Shown: positions 1-10,183 of the stretch, piece by piece | Position numbering within the stretch: position 1 is the stretch's first letter | Layout: the number at the start of each line of letters is the position of its first letter | From: Holothuria scabra | Lineage: Eukaryota > Echinodermata > Holothuroidea > Aspidochirotida > Holothuriidae | Length of the DNA stretch: 64,000 nucleotides | Direction of reading: 5' to 3' | Assembly: GCA_037179385.1 (NCBI GenBank) | Contig: CM074185.1 | Coordinates: 9,419,371-9,483,370 of the forward strand | Made by a program: the position numbers and the translations under genes | The notes under the pieces: model-generated | The model's database searches: none | Told to the model about the DNA's origin: nothing | Seen by the model: only the letters and a program-made list of their open reading frames with translations

Positions 1-960
1 AAGTGTGCAAATTAAATGACAAGTTTTACTTCGTAAGGTAGCATAAAGGGCATAAGAATGCATGTTAAGACAAAAAAGTTTCAGTTTTATCCTCATGAAC
101 CACCACGATTCAACTTTTTACACTGTTCCTGTCAAAGTCGCAAATCTTGCACCATTTTTCATCTAGGCTCCTTGAAATAGTCAAAAAATATCTGGACACC
201 CCTCCTCTTAGACCATACTGCATGCCCCCCCCCCCCTTCAGAGAAATTCTGGGTACGCCACTGCGTTAGTACATACAAATACACCAGATATTGTTGACCA
301 AAATAATATACTAAGAGCTGTTATTTCTTATTGCTCTATGTTATACTTTAAGATTAAAAATGCAGGTAATACAGGAATACAGGGACCGCGGGGAAGGGGG
401 GGGGGGGTGCTAGGGGAGCTTTAGCCCCCGCACTTACATAATGACATTGTAATGTTGTTATACTCGTAAATTTGCATTTTATTATAAGAAATACATACAC
501 ATTGACCGGGAAAAATTTTGGGGAAATTTCATACCTTGCCCCCCCCCCTGGAAAAAATCCTAGCTACGTACGCCACTGGCGAGGGGAATGCCCCCCCCCC
601 TTTCTTCAGGGGAAGGTCGGCGGTTTCGAGTCGAGGAGACCTTAAAGATAATATAAAAAAGCAAAAACCCCACCAGGCCTGCAGTTAATGGATGGGTGAT
701 TTTTTTCTTCTTTTGTAACGCTATTATCAGAATTGATTTTCATTCGATTCGTAGCTCTGCCATTCCTCATTCCATGTACCTTCATTGTCCCATGATCTCA
801 TCCCCCGTCTAAGGAAGACGGCGATTTTTTCGGGGAGGCCTAAAAATTAAAAAAAAAATAAAATCTTTAAGGACTGAAGTAACTGGATGGATGATCATGA
901 AATAAGTTTTTATCGGAATCGGGTTTAAACACTAATTAGCTCTGTTATCCCTCATTCCGG
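1..960. repeat. Decayed repeat region with poly-C/poly-G modules
   Basis: No gene is visible. There are C or G runs of 10-12 at 225-236, 396-407, 539-548 and 591-600. Three of them sit next to a motif reading (TA)CGCCACTG at about 250-262 and 570-578. A diverged tandem pair follows: about 680-775 and 865-959 both run from a GGATGGRTGAT segment to AGCTCTG-CATTCC with a period near 185 bp. Such poly-C plus GCCACTG modules recur through the window and look like one interspersed repeat type. Confidence 0.5.
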
Positions 961-1070
961 CATGTTTCATGTTTCAGCCAGTGTCAAACCGTGCATGAAA
1001 GGGCCACCAGGAGCAAGAATTGAATTGCGGACCAGGCGGGAGCTGGAAGTCCCATGTGCAGACTCAACCA

Positions 1071-1129
1071 ATGCCCCCCTGGTGGTACCAGGGGGGCATG
1101 CACCCGTCGGGGGAGGCTGTCCTCCCCCG
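1071..1129. repeat. Two adjacent GC-rich hairpins
   Basis: The first is ATGCCCCCCTGG, a TGGTA loop, then CCAGGGGGGCAT (1071-1099): a perfect 12-bp stem. The second is CGGGGGAGG, CTGT, CCTCCCCCG (1108-1129): a perfect 9-bp stem. They are only 8 bases apart. Short ORFs called here on both strands are shadows of this palindromic sequence. The function is unknown. Confidence 0.7.
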
Positions 1130-1613
1130 TCGTTGAGAAAATCCAATTTCTTTGGGGATCCTCATTCATAGGCCTACGATTAAAGGAGCAAATTTCCTTT
1201 TATCCCCCTTCACCATCTTCACGTATAGCCAGCTTGAGTAAACAGTGATCCTCGAACCCTAGCTACTTACACCTCTCACTTTTCACTTCTCACAGCAACT
1301 ACTGTCATGCTCAGTAGATTAACTGATGGCATAGGCTATATCTTCAATTGGGATCATGGTAACTTGAAGTTATCATTTCATATTACGGAATAAAGGTTTC
1401 CAAATCCTGCTCCACGGAAAGAAAAGTCAACTGAGGAAGGAAGGAAAATGTTTTACACAACGAAATCATCTCGAAATAATAAATAAAATAAAGGCCTACA
1501 GTTAAATGTTTTATCAAAAGCTGTCTTTTAGTGCTGCAACGTTTTCTTCGAACGCGCTTCTCTCGCATTCGTTTCCAATGCGGATTCATATATGTTCCGA
1601 TTTTAGTCAGTAA

Positions 1614-4330
1614 GTGTACACTTCTGAATCAGGAGCTAAGTTTATAGAATGCTCTTCTGCTCTTAAGCTCTTAAATAATGACAAAGCCCCTGGAAGCGAT
1701 GGTTTAACTACAAATTTTCATAAGCATTTTGGCACTTGCTTGGCCATCTGGTTGTTGCATCTATCAACTGGGGTTATAACCAAGGTTCGCCTTCGTGTGA
1801 GCAGGTAGGAAGTATTATATATCTCATCCCTAAGCCAGGGAAAGATCCCTCTTTGTTAACTAATTATTGACCCATATCTCTTTTAAATACAGACTATAAA
1901 ATTGGAGCCAAAGTTATCGCTTCTAGGTTAAAATCAGTTATCCAGAACATGGTTGGTCCAAGTGAGACTGGTTTTCTCAAAGATAGGTTTGTTGGTGAGA
2001 ATGTAAGGTTTGTCTTCACCAAAGAAAAAAAAAACAGGTTTTTTATTTTTGATCGATTATGAAAAGGTTTTCGACAAAATGGAATGGAATGGAATTTCAT
2101 TCAGGCTGTCCTTTCATTTTTTAAATTTGGTAATAACCTTGTTTTCTAAAAGTCCCCACGACTCTCTGGCGAAGAGCCAAGGGGCGAAAACGAAACGATT
2201 ACTCCCGGAGGAGTTCTGCTCCCTGAAGGAGCTTAACGTCCCAAAAGGACAAGTACGCCCTCCAAAGGGCAAACACATTTTTTAAATTTGGTAATAACTT
2301 TAAACATTGGATCTTTACTTTGTATTATAATGCCCAGGTGTGCAGTTGTAATAATGGCTATTCATCTGGCTTTTTCCCAATTTAAAGAGGAGTTAGGCAA
2401 GGCTGTCATCTGAGCCCGTTCTTGTTCATTATTTGTGTAGAAGTACTTTCCTTGAAAGCTTTAACCAGTCCAAGGTATCTCTGTTAATGTGTTGAGACTC
2501 GTACGTGTTATTCAGTACCGTACGCAGATGATACTACGTTCATGCTTGATGGTAGCGATGGAAACTTAAAGGGAGTTGCTTTCTGTTCTTGAAAATTTTT
2601 ATCAAGCATCTGGGCTAAAGATAAATTTTGTAGTGTCTGATTTGTTTCCATTGGGTCCTTTTGTTTACGAAAAGCCACTCTTTCTCACCGATTTGGACAT
2701 AGAGGTCATTTTGGGTCCTGTCAATATGTTAGGTATTGCATTTACTCATGATGGAGATGACTTATTTCGCCTCAATTACCAGCCGAAGCTCTCTCGGCTA
2801 AAAACTCCCTTCGAATTCGGACAAGTCTTGACTTAACCCCTATTGGCCGTAACATTATTCTTAAAACTTTTGGACTTTCTCAGCTAGTGTATCTTTTTCT
2901 TGCGCTACCCAACCCCCAGGCAATTTCATCAAAGAAATCGAGAGAACTATTTTTATTTTATTTGATCTGGTAGTCCAGACAAGGTTAAACGCTCTAATTA
3001 TCAATCCCATCAATTCAGGAGGCTTAAAATTTTAGTTTCATTAAAAGTCTAAAATGTACATGGATTAAGCGTTATTGTAATGGATCCTGGAAAAAACTTT
3101 TTCCACATAGCATTAAAGAAGTATGGTTATGGACTCTAATTTAATTGTAATTGTAGACCAGATGATGTTAAATCCATTTGTAATATTTTTGTTAGACAGA
3201 TTGTTCAATCATGGTGTGAGATCTCGTATGTTCCCCTAATAAATACTTTAGCGGCAAAATCGTTTGGAACAACAGATATTGAGATTAATGGTGACATTGA
3301 TTTCATATATTCTTGCTTGACAAGAATGTTAAGTACATCAAAGATTTTTTTAACAGACAAGGGAATCCTTTACCCTACGATGTATTTTAAAGTAGAGTGA
3401 ATGTAACGAGTTTACCGTTAGCGTTGTATTATCATGGTATAATCTGAGAATACGAAGTATATACCCACCAATTGGCGGGACTCGTTGACTGTTAATGAGA
3501 ATGTGAACGAAATATTTTTTGCAAAATACATGAGAGCACACAGATCTTCACAATTTGTTTCTAATAAGTATTTAATATCTATAACTGAAAGGCCAACAGC
3601 TATGGGTTGTTTCTTTTGTCAACTTAACAGATTGCGAGTGGACCCGCATTTATTGTACTCCCTGGTTTTCCACGTCCGAAGCCAAATAACAATATTTCCA
3701 ATTTAGGTTTATGTTACATAGGGTACTCCCGCAAAATAAATTTCTTATTCTACTGGGGAAGTCCGAATCCCCAAATTGTACTTGGTGTGAGGAGGGAGAA
3801 GAAACCTTTGACCACATCTTCTGGGAATGCAGACATATTTCACATTTTATAAAAGGGGTAGAATACTTGTTCTTCAATAAAATTCCTATTTTCTCTAAAA
3901 CAAAAGCTTCTTTTTCACGTATGAAAAAGCCAAACGTCCTTTCAATTTTTTGACGCTACACATGAAACATTGTTTTTTTTAAATGTAAATCAGTAAAAAG
4001 TATACCAGAGGTGAATGCTCTCTTTCTTATATTTAAATTAAATGCTAAAGTGGAACAATACAAAAAAGTACAAAACAAGAATATTGTAAATATTTTCGAT
4101 ATCAGAGAAGCATTTGCTTCCTGTGGGAATTTATTTTCAGATTAGCTTTGCAAAACCAGAAGAACTCTGGCATTGTATAATAGATTCGTTGAGATATTTC
4201 CATTTGCATTTGAAAAGGACATCACAATAATGTTACTTGTATATCATACCACAATGGATGTACCGTATGTATATAATTTGAACACTAATAATGAAGAATA
4301 AAAGGGGAAAAAAAAGTAAAAAAAAAATAC
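1614..4330 (+). pseudogene. Decayed L1/Tx1-like LINE, reverse transcriptase to C-terminus
   Basis: Reading frames broken by stops and frameshifts still spell non-LTR reverse transcriptase blocks in order. NDKAPGSDGL is near 1676. LIPKPGKDPSL, a PISLLNTDYKI block and SRLKSVI follow at about 1820-1945, and a YEKVFDKMEW block comes near 2055. The catalytic YADD lies at 2521-2532 (PYADDTTFML). Downstream are KLSRLKT near 2785 and, near 3780, a cysteine/histidine segment CTWCEEGEETFDHIFWEC typical of the C-terminus of such ORF2 proteins. No endonuclease domain is seen upstream, so it is 5'-truncated. An A-rich stretch at about 4300-4330 may be the tail. It cannot be active. The clade is inferred from motif style. 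Confidence 0.85.
2115..2298. mobile_element. 138-bp short-hairpin cassette between 23-bp direct repeats
   Basis: An identical 23-bp sequence occurs at 2115-2137 and 2276-2298 and brackets a segment foreign to the LINE frame around it, which looks like a target-site duplication. The insert (2138-2275) is a run of small hairpins: CTCT/AGAG at 2164-2176, ACTCC/GGAGT at 2201-2214, GCTCC/GGAGC at 2218-2232, GTCC/GGAC at 2238-2250 and GCCCT/AGGGC at 2257-2270. It has no poly(A) and no long terminal inverted repeats. A duplication this long would suit LINE-type integration of an RNA copy; this is inference. Confidence 0.65.
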
Positions 4331-4433
4331 ATGTAATCAAAACACCAGTATTGCTCCGCGAAAAGAAGGTTTACCCATCTGTTCATGTCCTGTCTCAAAT
4401 TATCAATAACATGTTCAATATTGAGTAGCTTCA

Positions 4434-4800
4434 ACATTTTGGCTTTGCCCCCTAAAATTACTGTAAAGTATGTTTCTCCTAAATCAAATGACATATTACT
4501 TTAAGATTCCATTCTCATCCCTTACCTCACCCCACTCCTGAATTAAATTCATAGTTTAGAATCCTTAATTTGAATATGATTTTCGACCATTTTGGAGACT
4601 CTCAAATCACTAAATCGCTGAGCTTCCGACGACTTGGCCCCCTTGGACCACCACTGGACCCCCTTAAGCGGGCCCGGCTAGACCCCAAGCCGATAGGGTT
4701 TTGCGAAAACCGGACATCTTACGGCGTCACCATTATGTCGGCTGCCAAAGCTTGTGGGCCCCAATAAAAACAGCTTCCGTCGGCTATACCATATCTTTTC
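4434..4800 (+). repeat. Interspersed repeat family C, copy 1
   Basis: This shares long similarity with 34889-35262 and, for its 3' half, with 46070-46245. Common blocks include TTTGGCTTTGCCCCCTAAAA, GAATCCTTAATT, ATCGCTGAGCTT, then GACCCC..GCCGAT-GGGTTTTGCG, TTACGGCGTCACCAT, GTCGGCTGC and CCCAATAAAAA. A short hairpin of the form GACGCC-TTAC-GGCGTC is intact in the other copies and partly decayed here. There is no coding capacity that I can recognise. Confidence 0.7.
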
Positions 4801-5727
4801 ACAGACGTTCAGACAATCCTCGACGAAAGTTTTGGGACACTTCCTGACCTGTCCCATATTTCCAGCATATTTTCCCCGTCACCCCTTTATGTCGGGTAAA
4901 GAAGATCTCATCGTTCGTTCTGCGATAGCGTTCATCTTTTATTCGCAAACCAACATTGAGGTATTGTCACAGACAATTTTGTCCAGGATTGTCGAGCTGG
5001 TGTAGTAAATAATATACCAGTAGCTAGCTGAGGAACAGCTGACGTTTAGCGTGATGACTGTTATTCTTCCTAGCAGGGGCGTAACTACGCCAGAGAAATC
5101 CTAAGCTTTAGAATTTCTATTGACCACCCAATTATGACGTCACGTGAAAACACTTGATACAAAGAAACCAAACACTTTGGATTTCTCAGACACCTTTGGG
5201 CATTGAAGAAAAGCTGACGTCATTTTGGAGGAATACCAATGATACATGTAGTTGCACCACTGAAATTGGTGTAGATCATGTATAAGGAGCGGTGGACCTC
5301 AGGCAGTTCGTAAATTCGCCCCACTTCTTTCGACGAGTTAGGACTATCAGATTGATTAACCACTGAGTTGCATGTCACATTTGTTGATTTTGGTTTCTTA
5401 TTCCTCCAAACTTGATGAGGCTGCAGTTCGTTTTGCATTGTGACATCATAATAAGGTCTATTATGACGTTACATGAAAACACTCGTGTGAAAACACGTGT
5501 GGGCGATGCGCACTATTTAACCCAAAACATGGCTTCTGATAGGAAGTTTGATTTTGATTTGAACACTATAGATATTTTATATACTTGACCCTTAAAAATA
5601 TTTCCATCCTTATGACGATTACCCACTCTCTTAATGCACAACTACAACTAGGTAATAAATGGAACATTTAAACTGATAAAAGAACTTACTGTTCTACCAA
5701 TTATGTAATTTTACCAACTCTATTAAT
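4801..5727. other. Intergenic, no gene seen
   Basis: No convincing ORF. A fragment GGGGCGTAACTACGCC (5075-5090) resembles the poly-C/GCCACTG module. At 5497 a GGGCGATGCGCACT block matches the terminal repeat of the element at 12842-13013. Confidence 0.4.
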
Positions 5728-5900
5728 AAAAGAGCCAGGCCTAATCCTCTCACCCAAAACTACAATTCTTGTCGGGGGTAACAGAAATTCTCAGTTGGCT
5801 CAGCTCTTTAATTGAGTATTAATTCAAACAGTGCAGAGTACAAAAGCTTATAATGCACAGCATGAACTGTTTGTGGTGAGAGAATTGAGCCTATAAGGCC
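5728..5900. mobile_element. MITE-like element (CTCTCACCC termini), copy 1
   Basis: The left end reads GCCAGGCCTAATCCTCTCAC. The right end reads GGTGAGAGAATTGAGCC, which is roughly its reverse complement. The inner TTGGCTCAGCTCTTT and GCAGAGTACAAAAGCTTA blocks are shared with a second copy at 37695-37996. It looks like a non-autonomous DNA element; no superfamily is assigned. Confidence 0.6.
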
Positions 5901-6179
5901 TATTGTTGAATGCAACTGAATTCATGAAAAGACAGGTGACGATTGAATTGACTTTAATAATGCTATACAGCCAATAGTTACATTAAATCATTTACGATCC
6001 ATTTTAGCAGAGTATGAGATACTTTGGTTTTGACTTTGTTTTGAATCTGATTTACGGTTTAACTATCACCTTAAAGGGCAGCAGTATTCCCCCCAAAAGG
6101 AAGCTCGATAATGGATCATACGAGTTTTCCATTGACTGAACACTTCTTTGACGTCATTCATGATTGACAGTTAGTCTCC

Positions 6180-6674
6180 GTCCCAATTCAAAACGAAGGC
6201 TATACTGATTGGTGGATATTGGTCACATGATATTGTTTACAAATGTTCAAACGCACTGTGGTATGTACTGTACACACACATATACTCATACACAATCTCA
6301 ACGGTACGTCGTTATATTACAGTACACTGTGCACACGGCAGTACAGCAGTCAGTTTACATTGCATTCATTGAACGCATTCGGGGAAGGCAAGCAAGTAAC
6401 CACACAAACAGAACGTAAAATAACATGGCTATCGCAAGACAGAAACTTTCATGTGCTGTGAAATTGATAGTGACACTATCTGCTCGGAAAAGGCATAGAA
6501 AGACAACCGATAAGAAGTGCAGGTTGACCAAGTTGCGTTCTCCGAATCGTTCGTAGCGTCCGTGGAAGGAAGACAGCGCTAGCCGAGCATGCCTTCAATT
6601 TGCTGCCCATCTACACTACACTACAGTATTGAATGTTATCGAAGTAACTTGGCGACAGAACCTGACAGCAAAGG
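6180..6674 (+). other. Possible 5' exon ending in a strong splice donor
   Basis: The stretch is less repetitive than its surroundings and ends CAAAGG|GTAAGT, with the donor at 6675-6680, a near-consensus site. No ORF with a start codon leads into it, so if real it would be mostly 5' untranslated. I cannot identify a partner exon downstream. A chance donor is quite possible. Confidence 0.2.
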
Positions 6675-6680
6675 GTAAGT

Positions 6681-8400
6681 CCTTTATTACAGGCTTATAG
6701 TCGAAACTTTTCATATTTAAGGGGGTTCCATCGAAGAACAATATGAACATAAGCCTAGGTCAGAGTTCAATTGTAACTTATACATACAAAAATATCGTAG
6801 GCCTAGGCTAGGCCAACAGTACTAAATTAGCCTATTAACTTAACGTAGTAGCCTAACGTTAGTAGGCCTAGTTTGCACTTTGGTCATATAAAGCTCAGCC
6901 TAAGCTAGACAGAGTACCTCTACTTACTTTTGTTGCTTACAGCCTAGTAGGCCAATACAGGGCGCACAAAATCACAAAAAATGACTAATTTTTTGTCTGC
7001 CTTCAGGTACGTTTGTAGCCAAATGCCTGCAAGTAGTAGCTAATGTACTAAATAAATTCTGTTATCCAGTAGCTCAGGCCCATAGGTCCACCCTGCCAGG
7101 CTGCCAAACTCCAAATCACCAAACTCTGAGATTTAGATTTACATAAAGAAACCTGGAGAATGGTATCTCCAGCAGAGATTTATGAATTTTTTCTGCATCT
7201 GAACAGGTGGGACGTACTGTACAAATACATTGATTGTAGCCTATGGGTGCATACCACCAGCGTTGCAAAATCCAGGGGTGCGGCAAAGGTTTGTCCTGTA
7301 CTTGGATTTGAAATTTGATGTTAAAAGTTATTTTTAACACATGTAAGTTCAAACATTACTTCCGGCCCCAAGATTTTTATGGGCGGAAAATAACAGGCGG
7401 AAACTACCTAGGGCCGAAATTGACAGACCTGTTGTGGGTGGGTCAAGCTTCCCGGCAGCATTTTAGTCTGAACCCATGTGAAATGCCATAAGTAGTAGGC
7501 TAGCTACTGTACATCGAGAATTTTAGATGGCCAGCGAAGGTGGAGTGGCACACTGATTTTTGAGTATTTCATAGCAAATATTTGCTGTGAATGTAATAAT
7601 TGGACAAAACTGTGTTTGCAATGGCATGTGTACAGTACTGTACCTGCTGAAGATCAGTGGCCAGCTGAGCACACAGCAATTTGGAGGCTTTACACTATGC
7701 ATCAGTACGTAGTACGTACTACGTAGCATAGCCAAGATTGTGTCATGGGGGGGGGGGGGCTGTGGAGCACAGCATAAGGGGAAGCCCAAGGGGAGGGAGA
7801 AAAACTTCCATTTTAGGTGTTTTTTTTTTGCATTTCAATATTGAGTCATGGTGGGTTCAACCTCCCAAACCACCCACGTGCTTGACACGAGTTCTAAGGG
7901 AAAAGCAATTTTAGCCATCTCAAGCCTGCAACTAATAATCCAGAATTTTTCAGAGAACCTTTTGTTCAGGTATCTTGAGGTCAATATTAGTTAAAGGCAT
8001 AATTTGTCCCCTCCAAAGACTATTTGCTCGAAAGAGCCACAAGGTTGGTTTAAACAAGTGTTAGATAGTAGGGCCAATTGTAGGAACAAAGGCTTAGGAG
8101 GGGATCTTTCAGTGTAGCTTCAGAAAAATATGATTTAGAGAGTTCCAGTTGATTTAAAATGATTCATTCGTTGATTGAGTTCCCAAAAAAATGATCAATG
8201 AGCTGGTAAAAAAGAGATATACTAATTATGTTTGTACACAAAGATGACTGAATAATGACTAACATGCTTCTGCTTGAGGTCTGTTGCACGAGTGACCAGC
8301 TTGCAGGCTGAGAGCTTGTCTCAAACTTCCAAGCCACATGGGTTGTGTGAAAATCCTAGTACTAATTGCAACCCCCGGATTGGTTGAGGGCCAAAGCCAA
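6681..8400. other. Intergenic, no gene seen
   Basis: AT-rich sequence with many AGGCCTA words. A 13-base G run sits at 7747-7759. No recognisable coding sequence, RNA gene or element. Confidence 0.4.
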
Positions 8401-8411
8401 AATTACCATAT

Positions 8412-8805
8412 TGTGGTGGGACAGAATTTGATAGCCTTTTTTATTAGTGCCTGTTAACATGTAGCTTCTGTGATTAATTCATTGGTTCCATAAAAAGTGG
8501 TCAGTTACAGAGTATACAAGGCACAATAGAAAGTAACATAAATGTCAAGCTGTTACCATAGTAACACAACTCAATGGATGTGGTGGGACGGAATGATACC
8601 TTTCACACAATCAGAAACATGTGACTAATATTTAATTATTATCAAAAGTAGAAAGATATAAGTTAAAATTTCAAGATTGAAATGAAGTCTGATTATTCTT
8701 CTTTCACTATGAAAACAATCGCATAAATCACATTTCATTTGAGAGAGCTATGCAAATATTTCAAAAGTGTGTCAGTGTGGTGGGACGGAATGTGGTGGGA
8801 CGGAA
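8412..8805 (+). repeat. Four copies of TGTGGTGGGACGGAA
   Basis: The 15-mer occurs at 8412-8426 (one change), 8579-8593, 8776-8790 and 8791-8805, the last two in direct tandem. The intervening sequence is not obviously repeated. A palindromic GTTACCATAGTAAC (8552-8565), matching the RFX X-box consensus, lies between copies. Confidence 0.7.
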
Positions 8806-8997
8806 CTAAGTGAAGCCTGTTCATTATGTATGGGTTCCATGGAAACCTGCTTAGATTTTCATGAAACTTCCTCAGAACTTTACATCACAGACAAAACCAA
8901 CTCATGGAAACTTTCAGTGCCACAGCTTAACCTGTTTAATAGTTACCGCAGTTCTGAGCTAGCCTTTCAAAGAATAGGTCTCTCAAGAACTCTCAAA

Positions 8998-9760
8998 GGG
9001 TTAAACCCACAGCACTCTTAAAAAGAGATAAAATTAGCCAGCACATAACTTGTGTACAAGTTTCTTCGGTAATCCTGTTCATTTTGCTAAAAGCATTATC
9101 TGTCCTAAAAAAGTTAAATTCGAGAAACAGGATACTGAATCAAGAATTCCTTCCACAAAAAGTAGGAAGACTTCCCGAGCTCTCAAAAGGGGAGAAACTT
9201 TGTGCAAAGTCTCAAAAGTGTCGATTTAAGTGTACAGCCTTAAAAGGCGAAGTTAAAACTGCCAACTATTGTCTGAAGGCGGAACAAACCGAGCACTTCA
9301 TCAACAACCTCTCCGACAGATCTCTATCGGATAAAAATATATATTATAAAATAGCTCTAGGAAGGGGTGACAGTTTATAGCTATACCCCGTCCTGCAATC
9401 AGAATGTCAAGCCTCATAGTCCTCAAAGGACCATTTCAAGTAAATCAATGAGGATACGATATACTCTGTATAAAAACCAAAGAGCTAAAACAAAACCTGC
9501 AGTGCTAAGACACTGGCACTTAATATCGGAAAAATCCGAATCTGTGTCAAATTTTCCGACACCACCGGTCATAGCCCTTGAGAGGGCACCCAAACTAAAC
9601 AGTACCTAGTTACTTCTAGGTTCAAATTAAATGACGGTGAATTGGAAACAAATCACAAGGAGAATGAAGATTGCTCCCTCGATTCTCTCATCGAGGCGCT
9701 CTGAAAGAGCAAATATTCTATCGAATTAAGACCAGGACAAACTAAAAAGTCCAACTACTG
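8998..9760. repeat. Stretch dense in short perfect hairpins
   Basis: Perfect short stems follow one another: GGGTT/AACCC at 8998, CTCTT/AAGAG at 9015, CTTGT/ACAAG at 9049, ACTTTG/CAAAGT at 9197, GCCTT/AAGGC at 9237, GTCCT/AGGAC at 9419, TCGGA/TCCGA at 9526, GCCCT/AGGGC at 9574, ACCTAG/CTAGGT at 9604, CTCGAT/ATCGAG at 9678 and GCTCT/AGAGC at 9698. Loops are mostly 1-6 bases. ORFs of 98 and 80 codons at 9084 and 9367 lack an ATG and look incidental. The style resembles the cassette at 2138-2275. Confidence 0.5.
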
Positions 9761-9803
9761 ATGAAGCTCAACATCTAAAAAACAAGAGCAGAAACATGTC
9801 TAG

Positions 9804-10183
9804 TTAAAGGTTTTAGAAACCTAACAGAAGAGTACTTCAAAGTATCTGCGGTCTTCAATCCCACCCACAGCACAAAGATGCTACCTGTCTAATTACAAGA
9901 CAGAATAGTCGTTAAGAACGCATAAAAATTCAAAAATTGAAACAAGGGACTGCATACGTAGTATCAGATAATGCCACCGCCTACCTATTTTAATTAAAGG
10001 TTTTAGAAACCTAACAGAGCAGTACTTCAAAGTATCTGCGGTCTTCAATCCCACCCACAGCACAAAGATGCTACCTGTCTAATTACAAGACAGAATAGTC
10101 GTTAAGAACGCATAAAAATTCAAAAATTGAAACAAGGGGCTGCATACGTAGTATCAGATAATGCCACCGCCTACCTATTTTAA
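9804..10183. repeat. 190-bp tandem duplication
   Basis: 9804-9993 is repeated at 9994-10183 with only a few differences, so the duplication is recent. Each copy contains hairpins AGGTTT/AAACCT, TACTT/AAGTA, CTGTC/GACAG and TTCAA/TTGAA, and continues the hairpin-rich stretch upstream. Confidence 0.9.

Noticed and set aside
610..640. tRNA-like B box (GGTTTCGAGTC)
   Set aside because: No matching A box at the right distance and no cloverleaf.
9084..9609. ORFs of 98 and 80 codons as genes
   Set aside because: No ATG at the left, no motif, and the sequence is better described as a run of short hairpins.
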